Notes: generated by a model from the sequence alone, not told the origin. A stretch of 64,000 nucleotides of DNA from Granulosicoccus sp963833195 (GCA_963833195.1 CAWHXF010000027.1:3658001-3722000); one strand, 5' to 3'; positions 19,161 through 28,366 are shown, counted from the first letter of the stretch. Program-made: numbers and translations.

Positions 19161-19747
19161 GTGCCGGTTTCTCTAGCTGTATTTCTTCACCTGCTCATCC
19201 CTCGGTAGCCCGATCCAACGTCCATACTACTGCACGTCGATCCGGCCGCTGGATGGTCGCCAGCGGCCCTGGGAACCTAACAAGTATTAGGTCGACCCTG
19301 ATGCTATCGCAGTTCGCTGACTCAGCTTCTGTCCAGAATAGACTGAGTCTTGGAGCACCAAATATTCCTGCAAGAAGCTCATCGCCGGTCGTCCGGGCAC
19401 GTTCTCTGCGGCACGGCATCAGTGAAATGGTGCGGGATCCATTCGCGCAGCGCGTACCCGGGTAGGAAGGCCGACCGCAAGCCTTGCAGGCAATATTCGG
19501 TAGCTCGGACTCCGCTGCCCTACGTTACCCCGCCGCTTGCACCTCCACGCACGGCACTTGTCCGCCTCCTCCTGAGGCCCGACTGTTCCCGGACCACACC
19601 TTCCGCATCTTCTCGGTACCCGCTTGCTAGCGGCCTCCCACGGACGCTACCCGCAAGGGTCTCTTCCACGCTTGGTAAGATCGCCCGCCACCGTTTCCTG
19701 GCTCCGCCTCTTCAGGAGCCGCAAGGGCAGCCCCCCACCCACCTCCC
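19161..19747. other. 587-bp stretch, mobile-element-like, no gene
   Basis: G+C is intermediate. A 9-bp hairpin GGCCGCTGG/CCAGCGGCC lies at about 19240-19267. ACCTAAC at 19275-19281 is, on the - strand, a perfect GTTRRRY core, but I cannot find its partner. ACCTAA/TTAGGT forms a small palindrome there. From about 19400 a + strand frame runs into the VRR-NUC gene without protein-like content. Nothing else is recognised. Confidence 0.45.
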
Positions 19748-22150
19748 GTGCCCATCACGCGACAGCATCGCGACGCCCGCGTCCGCGCCGAGCAGCGCCG
19801 CTTCCGCCGCGAACGCGACGGCGTCGTCTGGCGGGCCCCTGAGCTCCCGCGCTACTACTACCTTGACCATTTCGAGCGCTTCCTCGGCGAAGTCCGCGAA
19901 GCTCGTACGGAGCTGCTCGGCGCCGATGAGCTCGCGCTCCTCGACGGCTTCGCGGCGCTCCCCTTCCACGCGCGCTGCGCCTACGTGCGCCTCGCCAACC
20001 GGCGCGGCTACGTGTTCGACCTCGAGCGGCTCGACTACCCCGAGATCGAGGCGCTGCCGAATGCCTGGGGCACGCTCGGGGACATGGGCTTCACCGAGCC
20101 CGTCCCGCCCACCCTCCACCCGGACTGGCTCGAGCGTCTGACGCGGCCCGATCTCCTGGCGCTACTGGAGCAGTCGGTCGACGCGTCGCGCTTCCGCAAG
20201 TCGTGGAAGAAGGCCGAGCTCGTGCGCACGGTGCTGGACGAAGTGGATCCGGGCGCGCTCGTCGTGCCGACGCGCTACGTCGCGCAGGCCAGGCGCGAAC
20301 CGTTGAACTACCTCCTCTATCTCTACTTCGGCCGCATCGACGACAACCTGCAGGCGTTCACCCTGCACGACCTCGGACTCATCGAGCGTCCGGACCCCGG
20401 CGAGGAACCCTTGCGCCGCTTCGACAGTCCGGAGGAGGCCAAGGCCGCGTTCTTCTACGCGCGGGCGCTGCACGACCTTCGCCACGGCACGCCGGCCATC
20501 GCCGCGCGCCTGGTCCAGACCCGCGCCGCGTGGCCCGACCCACCGTGCGGGCAATGCGAGGTAGAGCGCGATCGGCTGCTCGAGAAGCTCGGTGGCCTGG
20601 CGGAGAAGTCCGGCGACATCGACGGTGCGCTCGCGCTCTACGCCGCCTCCGACGCTCCGGCCTGCAACGAGCGCACGGTGCGCGTCCGCCACCGGCGCAA
20701 CGAGGGAGACGACCGGCTTCAGGTGCGGGCCCGACTCGAGGCCATGATCGACGACCCGGCCTCCGACGAGGAGCTCGTGTTCGCCGAGGACTTCTACGCG
20801 CGCAAGTTCGGCGGCAAGCGCACCTCGGCGGCCACCGATCTCGTGCGCGCGGCCGCGACGCTGACCGTCGACGAGGCCTGGCGTCAGCAGCCCGAGCGCG
20901 GCGCGCTGGAGCGTTTCTCGGCGCGCGGCATCGAGGCGTACCGCGCCGAGAACGCGCTGTGGCGGACCCTCTTCCTGCTCGTGTTCCACGACGAGCTGCG
21001 CAGCGACGAGGACGATTCGGGCTGGCGCACGCCCGAGGCGCTGCGTACGGGCACGTTCCTCGCCGAGCACGGCGAGGCGATCGAGGCGAAGCTCGCCGCG
21101 CTCGACGATCCGGAGTCCGCGTTGCGCGCCGTGCTCGACGTCGTCGCTCGCTACGCGAACGAGAGCGCGCCGGACGAGGACGACAGGAACGAGTCCGACG
21201 CAGACGCGGCCGACTGGACCGAAGACGAGTGGGACGAGGAGGAGCCTGTTCCGCGCCGGACACCACGCGGGCTCGACGCCGTGCGCGCGCTGCTGACGCA
21301 TGCGCCGCCGGGCGCGGTCGCTAGCGTGCTCCGGCGCATGGCCGGCGAGTGGCGCGGCACGCGCGACGGTTTTCCGGACCTCATGCTGGTGGAGGCGGAC
21401 CGGCTGCGCTTCGTCGAGATCAAGACCGCGGGGGACGCCCTTCGGCGCAACCAGCTCGCGCGCATGGCCCAACTCCGTGCGGCGGGCTTCGACGTCGAGC
21501 TCGTGAAGGTCCGCTACGGCGTCGATCCTGAGCAGACCTACGCGGTGGTGGACGTCGAGACCACGGGCAACCGTCCGGGCCTGCACCGCATCACCGAGCT
21601 CGCCGCCGTGCGGGTGCGCGGCGGGCGGATCGTCGACGAGTTCCAGACGCTCGTGAACCCGAAGCGTCCGGTGCCCGCGCACATCGCGCGGCTGACCGGC
21701 ATCACCGACGAAATGGTCGCGGACGCGCCCGAGTTCGCCGAGGTCGCCGACCGCTTCGAGGCATTCGTCGGCGACGCGGTGTTCGTCGCCCACAACGTCA
21801 ACTTCGACTACGGCTTCGTAGCGGCCGAGTTCGAGATGATCGACCGCAGGTTCCGGCGCCCGAAGCTCTGCACCTGCGCCTCCATGCGCAGGCATTGCCC
21901 CGGGCACGAGTCGTACTCACTCAAGCGCCTGTGCGCGGACCTGGGCATCGAGCTCGAGACCCACCACCGGGCGCTGTGCGACGCTCGTGCGGCGGCGGCG
22001 TTGCTCGCGCGGGTCAACGAGCGGCGTGAGACCCTCGGCGGATCCAAGGGGAGCGCCGACGCGTCCGTCAAGACGGATCCTGCCGATCCACCACTCACTT
22101 CGCGGTCGAGTATTTCCCGGACACATCCCTCGCATCGCAACCGAACGTGA
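19748..22150 (+). CDS. VRR-NUC (FAN1-like) nuclease fused to DnaQ-type exonuclease
   Basis: An 800-aa protein. The N-terminal half, with YYYLDHFERFL and CAYVRLANRRGYVFD, matches bacterial FAN1-like repair nucleases. The VRR-NUC core near residues 535-590 has GFPDLMLVE (Asp) and RFVEIKTAGD (E-x-K). A DEDDh exonuclease domain follows from about residue 598: YAVVDVETTG (D-x-E), HNVNFDYGF (Asp) and ETHHRALCDARA (His and Asp). FAN1 cuts branched DNA; the appended DnaQ domain would add 3'-5' exonuclease activity. The GTG start at 19748 is the first plausible one. An acidic linker (about 480-505) sits before VRR-NUC. The last ~45 residues are low complexity and overlap the convergent gene. Confidence 0.85.
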   Translation: MPITRQHRDARVRAEQRRFRRERDGVVWRAPELPRYYYLDHFERFLGEVREARTELLGADELALLDGFAALPFHARCAYVRLANRRGYVFDLERLDYPEIEALPNAWGTLGDMGFTEPVPPTLHPDWLERLTRPDLLALLEQSVDASRFRKSWKKAELVRTVLDEVDPGALVVPTRYVAQARREPLNYLLYLYFGRIDDNLQAFTLHDLGLIERPDPGEEPLRRFDSPEEAKAAFFYARALHDLRHGTPAIAARLVQTRAAWPDPPCGQCEVERDRLLEKLGGLAEKSGDIDGALALYAASDAPACNERTVRVRHRRNEGDDRLQVRARLEAMIDDPASDEELVFAEDFYARKFGGKRTSAATDLVRAAATLTVDEAWRQQPERGALERFSARGIEAYRAENALWRTLFLLVFHDELRSDEDDSGWRTPEALRTGTFLAEHGEAIEAKLAALDDPESALRAVLDVVARYANESAPDEDDRNESDADAADWTEDEWDEEEPVPRRTPRGLDAVRALLTHAPPGAVASVLRRMAGEWRGTRDGFPDLMLVEADRLRFVEIKTAGDALRRNQLARMAQLRAAGFDVELVKVRYGVDPEQTYAVVDVETTGNRPGLHRITELAAVRVRGGRIVDEFQTLVNPKRPVPAHIARLTGITDEMVADAPEFAEVADRFEAFVGDAVFVAHNVNFDYGFVAAEFEMIDRRFRRPKLCTCASMRRHCPGHESYSLKRLCADLGIELETHHRALCDARAAAALLARVNERRETLGGSKGSADASVKTDPADPPLTSRSSISRTHPSHRNRT

Positions 22151-22478
22151 GCTCTCTCCCGTTCTCCCTGACCCAGTACTCGCCGACCCCACGAACACCA
22201 TCTGCGAACATCGCCTTCTTTCGTTCGACCAGCAGCCTCGGCATCGCGGCCATTTCCGGCGGACCGTCTGCCGCGTGCTCGAGCAAGGAGGTCGTCCACG
22301 CGTCCGTGTTCTGCACGTCGTCGAGCGTGACGGCATTCCATGCATTGACGACCACGCCCATGCAGCGCTCGAACTCGGGCTTTCCGTAACTGCCGTCTGC
22401 ATCCAACAGGGATGTCAGAGGCTCGCCGAAGATCAGGATGGTCTCCGAGATCGTTTCAACCGACTGTCCTTTCGTCAC
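22095..22478 (-). CDS. small protein of unknown function
   Basis: A 127-aa frame from a GTG at 22478, with protein-like composition (CMGVVVNAWNAVTLDDVQNT, RLLVERKKAMFADGV, GEYWVRENGRELTFGC). No signal peptide or membrane helix is visible and no family is recognised. G+C is lower than in the neighbours. Its last 56 bases overlap the convergent exonuclease gene, so one of the two ends may be mis-set. Confidence 0.5.
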   Translation of the reverse strand: MTKGQSVETISETILIFGEPLTSLLDADGSYGKPEFERCMGVVVNAWNAVTLDDVQNTDAWTTSLLEHAADGPPEMAAMPRLLVERKKAMFADGVRGVGEYWVRENGRELTFGCDARDVSGKYSTAK

Positions 22479-22528
22479 GCTTCGACTGTCACTCCGTCTG
22501 TCGGAATATCGAGCTCTCGCGCCTCACC

Positions 22529-23521
22529 CTACTCCGGCACGAACTCCGCCGGCAGCACCGCCACCCCCCAGGGATACCGCCCCACCTTGATCGAGGTCTG
22601 CGGCCGCAGCGACGCCACGTCCACCACGGTCACGTCTCCCGAGACCCCGTTCGTCGTGTAGAGCTTGTCCTGCTCCGGGGTGAGCGCCATGTGCCACACC
22701 CGTCGTCCGACCAGCACGTAGTCCGTGACCTCCAGCGTCTCGCGATCCACCACGGCGACGTGGTTCGCGGGCCCCAGCGCGATGAACGCGGTCTTGCCGT
22801 CGTCGGTCAGCTCCATGCCCACGGGCTGGATGCGGTCGGGCGTGACGCCGGGGATGTCGAACGCGATCTTGTGCGTGATCTCGCGCGTGGCCACGTCGAT
22901 GATCGACACCGTGCCGCCGATCTCCGACGACACCCAGAGCTCGGTGTCGTCGCTCGTGAATTCCGCGTCGCGCGGCCGCTGGTCCACCAGCGTGTTGGCG
23001 ACGATCTCGCCCGCCTCGGTGTCGATCCAGTGCGCCATGTTCGATGTCTCGGACGTCACGATCGCCCACTTGCCATCGTGGCTGATCGCCATGCCCTCGG
23101 GCTCCACGCCGACGTCGATCTGGCCGACGACCGTGCGCGTCTCCACGTCCACCACGGTGGCGATCGCGTCGTCCTCGTTGGCGATGTAGAGCCGCCGGTC
23201 GTCGGGGTGCAGCGCGAACTGCTCGGGGTCGGCGCCGCTGGGCAGGTCGTGCAGGATCCTGCCGGTGGCGATGTCCATCACCTGCACCGCATCGGAGTCC
23301 GACGCGCAGATGTAGAGCTTCGTGTAATCCCGCGACAGCGTGATGCCGCGGGGCCGCTCTCCCACCTCGATCGTCTCGATGACCTCCTCGGTCTCGCTGT
23401 CGATCACCGAGATCGTGTTGTCCTTCTCGTTCGAGATGTACACGCGGTGGGCGTGCACGGTCGACGTGGCCAGGAGCGCGATCGCGGCGGCGGCGAGCGC
23501 GGAAGGTCTGCCGAGGGTCAT
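22529..23521 (-). CDS. YVTN beta-propeller protein of PQQ systems (copy 1)
   Basis: A 330-aa secreted protein with a signal peptide (ALAAAAIALLATSTVHA) and repeated YVTN-type blades, e.g. VYISNEKDNTISVID, LYIANEDDAIATVVDV and LYTTNGVSGDVTVVD. It belongs to the PQQ-dependent catabolism-associated beta-propeller family found with quinoprotein ethanol dehydrogenases and their ABC system. It lies 145 bp downstream of the PQQ alcohol dehydrogenase on the same strand with a hairpin between them. A close paralogue sits at 38.8-39.9 kb. The role is unknown; a scaffold or substrate-binding role in the periplasm is inferred. Confidence 0.88.
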   Translation of the reverse strand: MTLGRPSALAAAAIALLATSTVHAHRVYISNEKDNTISVIDSETEEVIETIEVGERPRGITLSRDYTKLYICASDSDAVQVMDIATGRILHDLPSGADPEQFALHPDDRRLYIANEDDAIATVVDVETRTVVGQIDVGVEPEGMAISHDGKWAIVTSETSNMAHWIDTEAGEIVANTLVDQRPRDAEFTSDDTELWVSSEIGGTVSIIDVATREITHKIAFDIPGVTPDRIQPVGMELTDDGKTAFIALGPANHVAVVDRETLEVTDYVLVGRRVWHMALTPEQDKLYTTNGVSGDVTVVDVASLRPQTSIKVGRYPWGVAVLPAEFVPE

Positions 23522-23609
23522 GGTCGTCCTGTCGGGATGCGGGGGCGCGACGACACGACCCGCTCGGGCGGGCACGCCGTTCGCGGTGCAGGGTACTGTG
23601 CCGAAACGA

Positions 23610-23638
23610 CGAACGGCGGGGATGGACCCCGCCGTTCG
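23610..23638 (-). terminator. GC-rich hairpin after the PQQ alcohol dehydrogenase
   Basis: A 12-bp perfect stem, CGAACGGCGGGG (23610-23621) and CCCCGCCGTTCG (23627-23638), with a 5-base loop. On the - strand it is followed by TCGTTTCGG, a short T-containing tail. It could attenuate transcription between the dehydrogenase and propeller genes or protect the 3' end of the dehydrogenase mRNA. Confidence 0.6.
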
Positions 23639-23666
23639 CGTCATGCCTGTCGGGAAGGCCGTTCGG

Positions 23667-25445
23667 TCAGCGGGCCGCGAGCGCCTCGGGCACCTTGAAC
23701 ACCCAGACCGAGCCGCCCTGGTTCAGGTGGCTGACGACCTTGGCGACCTCGCCGCCCCACAGCGGCACCGCCCCGCCCCACCCGGCGACGATCGCCACGT
23801 ACTGCTCGCCGTCCTGCTCCCAGGTGACGGGGGACGACACGATGCCGGTGCCGGTCTGGAACTTCCACAGCTCCTCGCCCGTCTCGTCGTCGAAGGCCTT
23901 CAGGAAGCCCTCCGGCGTGCCGGTGAACACGAGCCCGCCGGCGGTGGTCAGCACCCCGCCCCACAGCGGCGCCTCGTTCTTGTACTCCCACTTCACGTCG
24001 CCGGTGACGGGGTCCATCGCCTTCAGCGAGCCGATGTAGTCATCGAAGATCGGCTTGATGGTGAAGCCGGAGCCGAGGTACGCGGCGCCCTTCTTGTAGG
24101 TCACGGGCTCGTTCCAGATGTCCATGCCCCACTCGTTGGAGGGGATGTAGAAGAGCTCCGTGTCCTGGCTGTAGGCCATCGGCTGCCAGTTCTTGCCGCC
24201 GAGGAAGCTCGGCACCGCGAACACCGACTCGCCCTTCTTGCCGTCGGCGGATTCCGCGGGGTTGCCGGGGCGCATGTCGGGGTCGAAGATCGGCTTGCCG
24301 GTCTCGTCGATGCCCTTGGCCCAGGTGATGTTCTGCACGAACGGGGCGGCGGACACGAACTCGCCGTTGGTGCGGTCCAGCACGTAGAAGAAGCCGTTGC
24401 GGTCGGCGGTGGCGCCGGCCTTGATCGTCTCGCCGTCCTTCTCCATGTCGAACGAGATGAATTCGTTCACGCCGTCGTAGTCCCAGCCGTCGTGCGGCGT
24501 GGTCTGGTAGCCCCAGGAGATCTCGCCGTTCTCGGGATCGATGGCGATGCGCGAGGAGGTCCACTTGTTGTCGCCGGGACGCAGGTGCGAGTTCCACGGC
24601 GCGGGGTTGCCGGTGCCGAAGTAGACGAGCTTCTCGCCCGGGTCGTAGGTGCCGCCGAGCCAGGGCGCGCCGCCGCCGTTCTCCCACATGTCGCCCGGCC
24701 ACGACTCGTTCCTGGTGCCGGTCATGGTGCTTTCCGCGCCGTCGAGCGTGCCCATGTGCCCTTCGATGGTGGGGCGGCTCCAGACCAGGTCCCCGGTCTC
24801 GGGGTGACGCGCCTGCACCTCGCCCACGATGCCGAACTCGCCGCCGGAGTTGCCGGTGACGATGAGCGGGCCGTGCGCCTCGGTCGGCACGATCAGGGGG
24901 GCGGCGGTATAGGAGTAACCGGCCTTGTAGTCGCCGATGGTCTTTCTCCACACCGGCTTGCCGGTCTTGGCGTCCAGCGCGACGATCTTCGCGTCGAGCG
25001 TGCCGAAGTAGACCTTGTCGCCGAGGATGGCCGCGCCGCGGTTCACGACGTCGCAGCACGGCAGGATGCCCTCGGGCAGGCGCGCGTCGTACTGCCACAG
25101 CTCCTCGCCGGTGGCGATGTCGATGGCCCACATGCGGCTGTAGGAGCCGGTGACGTACATGACGCCGTCGTGGATGAGCGGCTGACTCTCCTGACCGCGC
25201 TGCTTCTCGCCGCCGAAGCTGAAGCTCCAGACCGGGTAGAGGTTCTTGATGTTGCCCTTGTTCAGCGTGTCGAGCGGGCTGTAGCGCTGTCCCTGGGGTC
25301 CGAGACCGTAGGACAGGATGTCCTCGCCGCTCGCCTGGTCGTTCATGATCTGCTCGATCGTGACGTCGGCGGCGGTGGCGGTTCCCGCCAGTGAAGCGAC
25401 GCCGATCGCGCAGGCGACGGCCAGTGAGGTCGAGGTTCTGATCAT
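23667..25445 (-). CDS. lanthanide-type PQQ-dependent alcohol dehydrogenase (ExaF/PedH-like)
   Basis: A 592-aa periplasmic quinoprotein of the methanol/ethanol dehydrogenase family. The signal peptide ends near residue 25 (GTATAADV). The vicinal disulfide pair is Cys130-Cys131 in LPCCDVVNRG. Metal-site residues by position are Glu203 (GNSGGEFGIVG), Asn280 (GTGNPAPWN) and Asp322 in WDYDGVNE, with the additional Asp324 that marks lanthanide-dependent enzymes; calcium enzymes have Ala or another residue there. Overall sequence (QGQRYSPLDTLNKGN, SGSVW-type C terminus) is closer to ethanol dehydrogenases than to MxaF/XoxF. It probably oxidises ethanol or other short alcohols and passes electrons to the cytochrome c encoded upstream. 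Confidence 0.92.
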   Translation of the reverse strand: MIRTSTSLAVACAIGVASLAGTATAADVTIEQIMNDQASGEDILSYGLGPQGQRYSPLDTLNKGNIKNLYPVWSFSFGGEKQRGQESQPLIHDGVMYVTGSYSRMWAIDIATGEELWQYDARLPEGILPCCDVVNRGAAILGDKVYFGTLDAKIVALDAKTGKPVWRKTIGDYKAGYSYTAAPLIVPTEAHGPLIVTGNSGGEFGIVGEVQARHPETGDLVWSRPTIEGHMGTLDGAESTMTGTRNESWPGDMWENGGGAPWLGGTYDPGEKLVYFGTGNPAPWNSHLRPGDNKWTSSRIAIDPENGEISWGYQTTPHDGWDYDGVNEFISFDMEKDGETIKAGATADRNGFFYVLDRTNGEFVSAAPFVQNITWAKGIDETGKPIFDPDMRPGNPAESADGKKGESVFAVPSFLGGKNWQPMAYSQDTELFYIPSNEWGMDIWNEPVTYKKGAAYLGSGFTIKPIFDDYIGSLKAMDPVTGDVKWEYKNEAPLWGGVLTTAGGLVFTGTPEGFLKAFDDETGEELWKFQTGTGIVSSPVTWEQDGEQYVAIVAGWGGAVPLWGGEVAKVVSHLNQGGSVWVFKVPEALAAR

Positions 25446-25586
25446 TCGCGAGGATTCCGTGGTGTGGGGTGGCTGGAGGCACTCGCCCGGCGGCGGCGTA
25501 CCTTGCGCAGCGCCAGTCTAGACAAGCACCTGTGAAATTAGGTACGGGCCGTTGGGCCCAGTCACGGCGCCGGGACGCGGACGCCG

Positions 25587-26624
25587 CTACCGCCGCACGT
25601 CCACCACCGGCAGCAACCGCTCCTCCAGCGCCGGGTACAGGTGCACGACCGAGCGCTCGAACTCGGTGCGCACGACCCCGAGCCCGGCGAAGCGCTCCGG
25701 TATCGGCAGCGCCATCGCCTCGTTCATCGTCAGCCCCGCGTCCACCGCCCCTTCCATCGTGCCGCCGAGCCAGTCGAGGTAATCGGACGTCTGCTCGAGC
25801 GACTCGCCGCGCGGGTCCTGCGGGCCGTGCCCGGGCAGGATCAGGTCCCGATCGATTCCCGCGAGCGTGGCGATCGAGCCCTGCCATTCGGGCAGCTTCG
25901 CGTGCGGGGTCGTCGGCGCGCGATACAGGAAGGCGAGGTCGCCGGTGAACAGGACGCCGGTCTCGTCGTCGCGCACGACGAAGTCGGCCGAGGTGTGGCC
26001 GTCGAGGTAGAAGAGCGAGAAGCGCCGACCGCCGACCTCTTCGGTCGCGGCCTCCAGCGCAAGGCCCGGTGCCTGCACCTGCGTGCCGCGCATCCAGTCG
26101 CCGAGCAGCCGGTAGAGGTTGTCGGCGAAGCCGTCGCCCTCGAGCAGGATGTTGTCGATGACCTTCTGCGGCGCGGCGATGCGGTCCGCCGCGAACGCCT
26201 GGTTGCCGAGAAAATGGTCGGGATGGTGGTGGGTGTTGTACACGCGCAGGATCTCGCGCCCGGGGAGCGTGCGCTCGATCAGCGCGACGAGCGCTTCGCC
26301 GTAGCGGCGCGAAGGTCCGGTATCGATCACGACGACGCCGTCGGGCACCTCGACGAAGGCCGCGTTGACGACGTTGCCGCCGTTGGCCATCTCGAAGTAC
26401 TCGGCACGCCCGAGCACCGCCCAGGTGCGCGGGGCGATCTCGGTGGCGTTCAGCTCGTAGCCGAGGATCTGCGCGTTGGCGGCGGGGCCGCACAGCGCGC
26501 AGCCGCACCCCGCACCGAGCCACGCCAGCGCGCGGCGTCGTCCGAGCGAGACGCCCGCGCCGCGTCGCGAGGACGAGGGCGACGCCGCGGACAAGGTCGA
26601 GCGCAGCGGCGTCGCCCGACTCAC
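25587..26624 (-). CDS. quinoprotein relay system zinc metallohydrolase 1
   Basis: A 345-aa metallo-beta-lactamase-fold protein. The zinc motif is THHHPDHFLGN, with later ligands in LDGHTSADFVV (His), LFTGDLAF (Asp) and LPGHGPQ (His). An N-terminal basic run RRRALAWLGAGCGCALCG before AANAQ suggests an exported, perhaps Tat-type, precursor. It belongs to the SoxH-like family that accompanies SoxYZ-like carriers in quinoprotein operons. The GTG start overlaps the SoxYZ-like stop, so the two are coupled. Function is inferred from this fixed partnership. Confidence 0.88.
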   Translation of the reverse strand: MSRATPLRSTLSAASPSSSRRGAGVSLGRRRALAWLGAGCGCALCGPAANAQILGYELNATEIAPRTWAVLGRAEYFEMANGGNVVNAAFVEVPDGVVVIDTGPSRRYGEALVALIERTLPGREILRVYNTHHHPDHFLGNQAFAADRIAAPQKVIDNILLEGDGFADNLYRLLGDWMRGTQVQAPGLALEAATEEVGGRRFSLFYLDGHTSADFVVRDDETGVLFTGDLAFLYRAPTTPHAKLPEWQGSIATLAGIDRDLILPGHGPQDPRGESLEQTSDYLDWLGGTMEGAVDAGLTMNEAMALPIPERFAGLGVVRTEFERSVVHLYPALEERLLPVVDVRR

Positions 26625-27502
26625 AGCTCGGTGCTCGGTGGCTCCACCGCCGCGGAAGCGGGCGCGGGCAACGGCACCGCGAAGCCGTACTCGTTGCCTT
26701 CGGTGTCGCGTGCCGTGACCTCGACGCTGGCCGCACCTTCAGGCGCGCCGGGCTTGAGGGTCAGCGTCGGGTTCTCGCTGACGGGCTCGTAGAGCCACAG
26801 CCGCGCGAGCGTCTCGCCGGCGTCGTCGGCGACGGTCAGCTCGTTCAGGTAGAACGCGGGGATGCCGGCGGCGAGCCCGGTGTCCATGGGGTGGCGCAAC
26901 TGCATGGTCATGCGCACGTCCCCGTCGAGCCCGCTGCGCGCGAGCGCGCGCGTCTCGCCGAGCCGGTCCATCCAGCTCGCCGTGGAGTGCGCCGCGGCGG
27001 GCGCGGTGCAGCCGCCGCCCATCGCGTCCACGATCGTGCCGGCGACGTGCCAGGTGCCGTCGGCGGTGCGCACGCCGACGTGCACGGGGGACGTCTGCTG
27101 CAGCTTCAGCCGGAAGCCGACGAACGGCAGCGCGCCTTGCGGCTCGACGCGCAGGATGAGCGGGATGGGGTTCAGGTCCGCGACCGCGACGATCTCGACG
27201 ACATCGTGGAGCGCGCTCGCATCGACCGTGACCGGCACGTGAAACTGGTTCTCGGCGGAGTACGGCGCGGACACGCGCACCCGGTCGTCGAACACGATGT
27301 CGCCGTCCGGCATGAACCGCTCGGCCATGCTCTTCCACATGACCGAGCCGAGCGGATCGGGCGGCAGCTCGCGCGCCGCGACCGCGGACGACGCGGCGGC
27401 GCACAGGACGAGCGCCAGGACGAGCCCCAGGACGACCGATGGGGCGAACGAGCGGGCGAGCGCCTGCACGGCGCACGATGGCGGGCGGACGAGACGCATC
27501 AT
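26621..27502 (-). CDS. quinoprotein dehydrogenase-associated SoxYZ-like carrier (copy 1)
   Basis: A 293-aa secreted protein with a signal sequence (VVLGLVLALVLCAAASSAVA). The N-terminal half is SoxY-like and contains the carrier-type motif GGGCTAPAA at about residues 164-172, whose Cys is the likely attachment point. The C-terminal half is SoxZ-like (RHPMDTGLAAG, PAFYLNELTV, YEPVSENPTLTL). SoxYZ fusions of this family travel with PQQ dehydrogenases and a zinc metallohydrolase. Starts at the ATG overlapping the upstream stop (ATGA). A paralogue is at 47.7-48.6 kb. Confidence 0.88.
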   Translation of the reverse strand: MMRLVRPPSCAVQALARSFAPSVVLGLVLALVLCAAASSAVAARELPPDPLGSVMWKSMAERFMPDGDIVFDDRVRVSAPYSAENQFHVPVTVDASALHDVVEIVAVADLNPIPLILRVEPQGALPFVGFRLKLQQTSPVHVGVRTADGTWHVAGTIVDAMGGGCTAPAAAHSTASWMDRLGETRALARSGLDGDVRMTMQLRHPMDTGLAAGIPAFYLNELTVADDAGETLARLWLYEPVSENPTLTLKPGAPEGAASVEVTARDTEGNEYGFAVPLPAPASAAVEPPSTEL

Positions 27503-28359
27503 TCGATCCTCGGTGGAAGCCATTCGACGCCGTAGCTCGCGTAGAGCTCGGCCATGCGGCCGGAGTCGATCAGCTCGGTGAGCGCGTCCCCGACGGCGTA
27601 GCCGAGGTCGCGGCTGTCGTGCCTGACCGCGATGCCGATCGGCCAGCCGGTGCGCACGATGCCGGGCATGGGCGGTTGCAGCACCGCGGCCTCGATGCCG
27701 CGCGCGGCGGCCTCCTTCGCGACCCACTCGCACTGCGCGCGCGAGCCCATCAGCGCGGGCACCTCGCCGTCGATGAAGGAGCGCGCGGCGATGTCGAAGG
27801 TGCGGCCGCGGTGAATGCTCTCCTGCAACTGACCGCGGAACGCGTTCGACAGGAAGAAGTCCCCGGCGGTGTCCAGCTCGACGGCGATGGGGGTGGACGT
27901 GAAGTGGCCGAAGGTCTCGACATCGGGCAGCTCCCGCACGTCGACGACGATCGCCATTTCCTCCTGGAAGTACGGCGCCGTGAGCACCGCGAGCTCGTTC
28001 CTGACGTCCACTTCGCGATCGTAGGGCACGTGCAGCATCACGTCCGCGGCGCGCCGGTGAATCAGGTCGCCCTTCCAGACGTTGACGCGCAGGTCGTCGT
28101 CCAGGTTCTCGTCCGCGCCGCGGATCAGCAGCTCGGTCTCCACGCCGAGGAACTCGCCGATCGCGTGCGCGATCTCGACGTCGATGCCCTCCGCGTTCGC
28201 GCCCTCGCCCCAGGAATACGGCGCGTAGTCGCTGTAGACGAAGATCGTGATCTTGCCGCTCTCGACCACATCGTCGAGCGGGCGCGCCGTCGCGCCCCCG
28301 GCCACGGCGAGGCCGAGCAGCGCGGTGGCGGCGAGCGACGCCGGGCGATGCGCGTTCAA
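27499..28359 (-). CDS. quinoprotein-associated substrate-binding protein (XoxJ/MxaJ-like)
   Basis: A 286-aa periplasmic SBP_bac_3-fold protein with a signal peptide (LAATALLGLAVAGGATA). The N-terminal part of the mature protein, ITIFVYSDYAPYSWGE, and DVMLHVPYDREVDVRNE resemble the MxaJ/XoxJ group that assists methanol dehydrogenase. It appears to start at a TTG (28359), 7 bases after the cytochrome stop; no ATG is available. Position between cytochrome c and the SoxYZ-like carrier supports a role in maturation or electron transfer of the ExaF-like enzyme. A second XoxJ-like domain is fused to a CXXCW domain at 41.8-43.2 kb. Confidence 0.82.
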   Translation of the reverse strand: MNAHRPASLAATALLGLAVAGGATARPLDDVVESGKITIFVYSDYAPYSWGEGANAEGIDVEIAHAIGEFLGVETELLIRGADENLDDDLRVNVWKGDLIHRRAADVMLHVPYDREVDVRNELAVLTAPYFQEEMAIVVDVRELPDVETFGHFTSTPIAVELDTAGDFFLSNAFRGQLQESIHRGRTFDIAARSFIDGEVPALMGSRAQCEWVAKEAAARGIEAAVLQPPMPGIVRTGWPIGIAVRHDSRDLGYAVGDALTELIDSGRMAELYASYGVEWLPPRIE

Positions 28360-28366
28360 GCGGCGC

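Noticed and set aside
23340..25394. 684-codon open frame on the + strand
   Set aside because: Antisense to the ExaF-like dehydrogenase; composition is the mirror of that gene with no recognisable domain.
23667..25445. Calling the ExaF-like dehydrogenase MxaF
   Set aside because: It has Asp, not Ala, two residues after the catalytic Asp, lacks an mxaI partner and has ethanol-dehydrogenase-like sequence.
25446..25586. Sigma-54 promoter upstream of the ExaF-like gene
   Set aside because: TGGCGC is present but no GC/TTGC element follows at the required spacing.
24040..26736. 898-codon open frame on the - strand overlapping the PQQ dehydrogenase and metallohydrolase
   Set aside because: It is a high-G+C shadow frame, rich in Arg/Ala/Pro and without any domain, overlapping two genes with strong family motifs.
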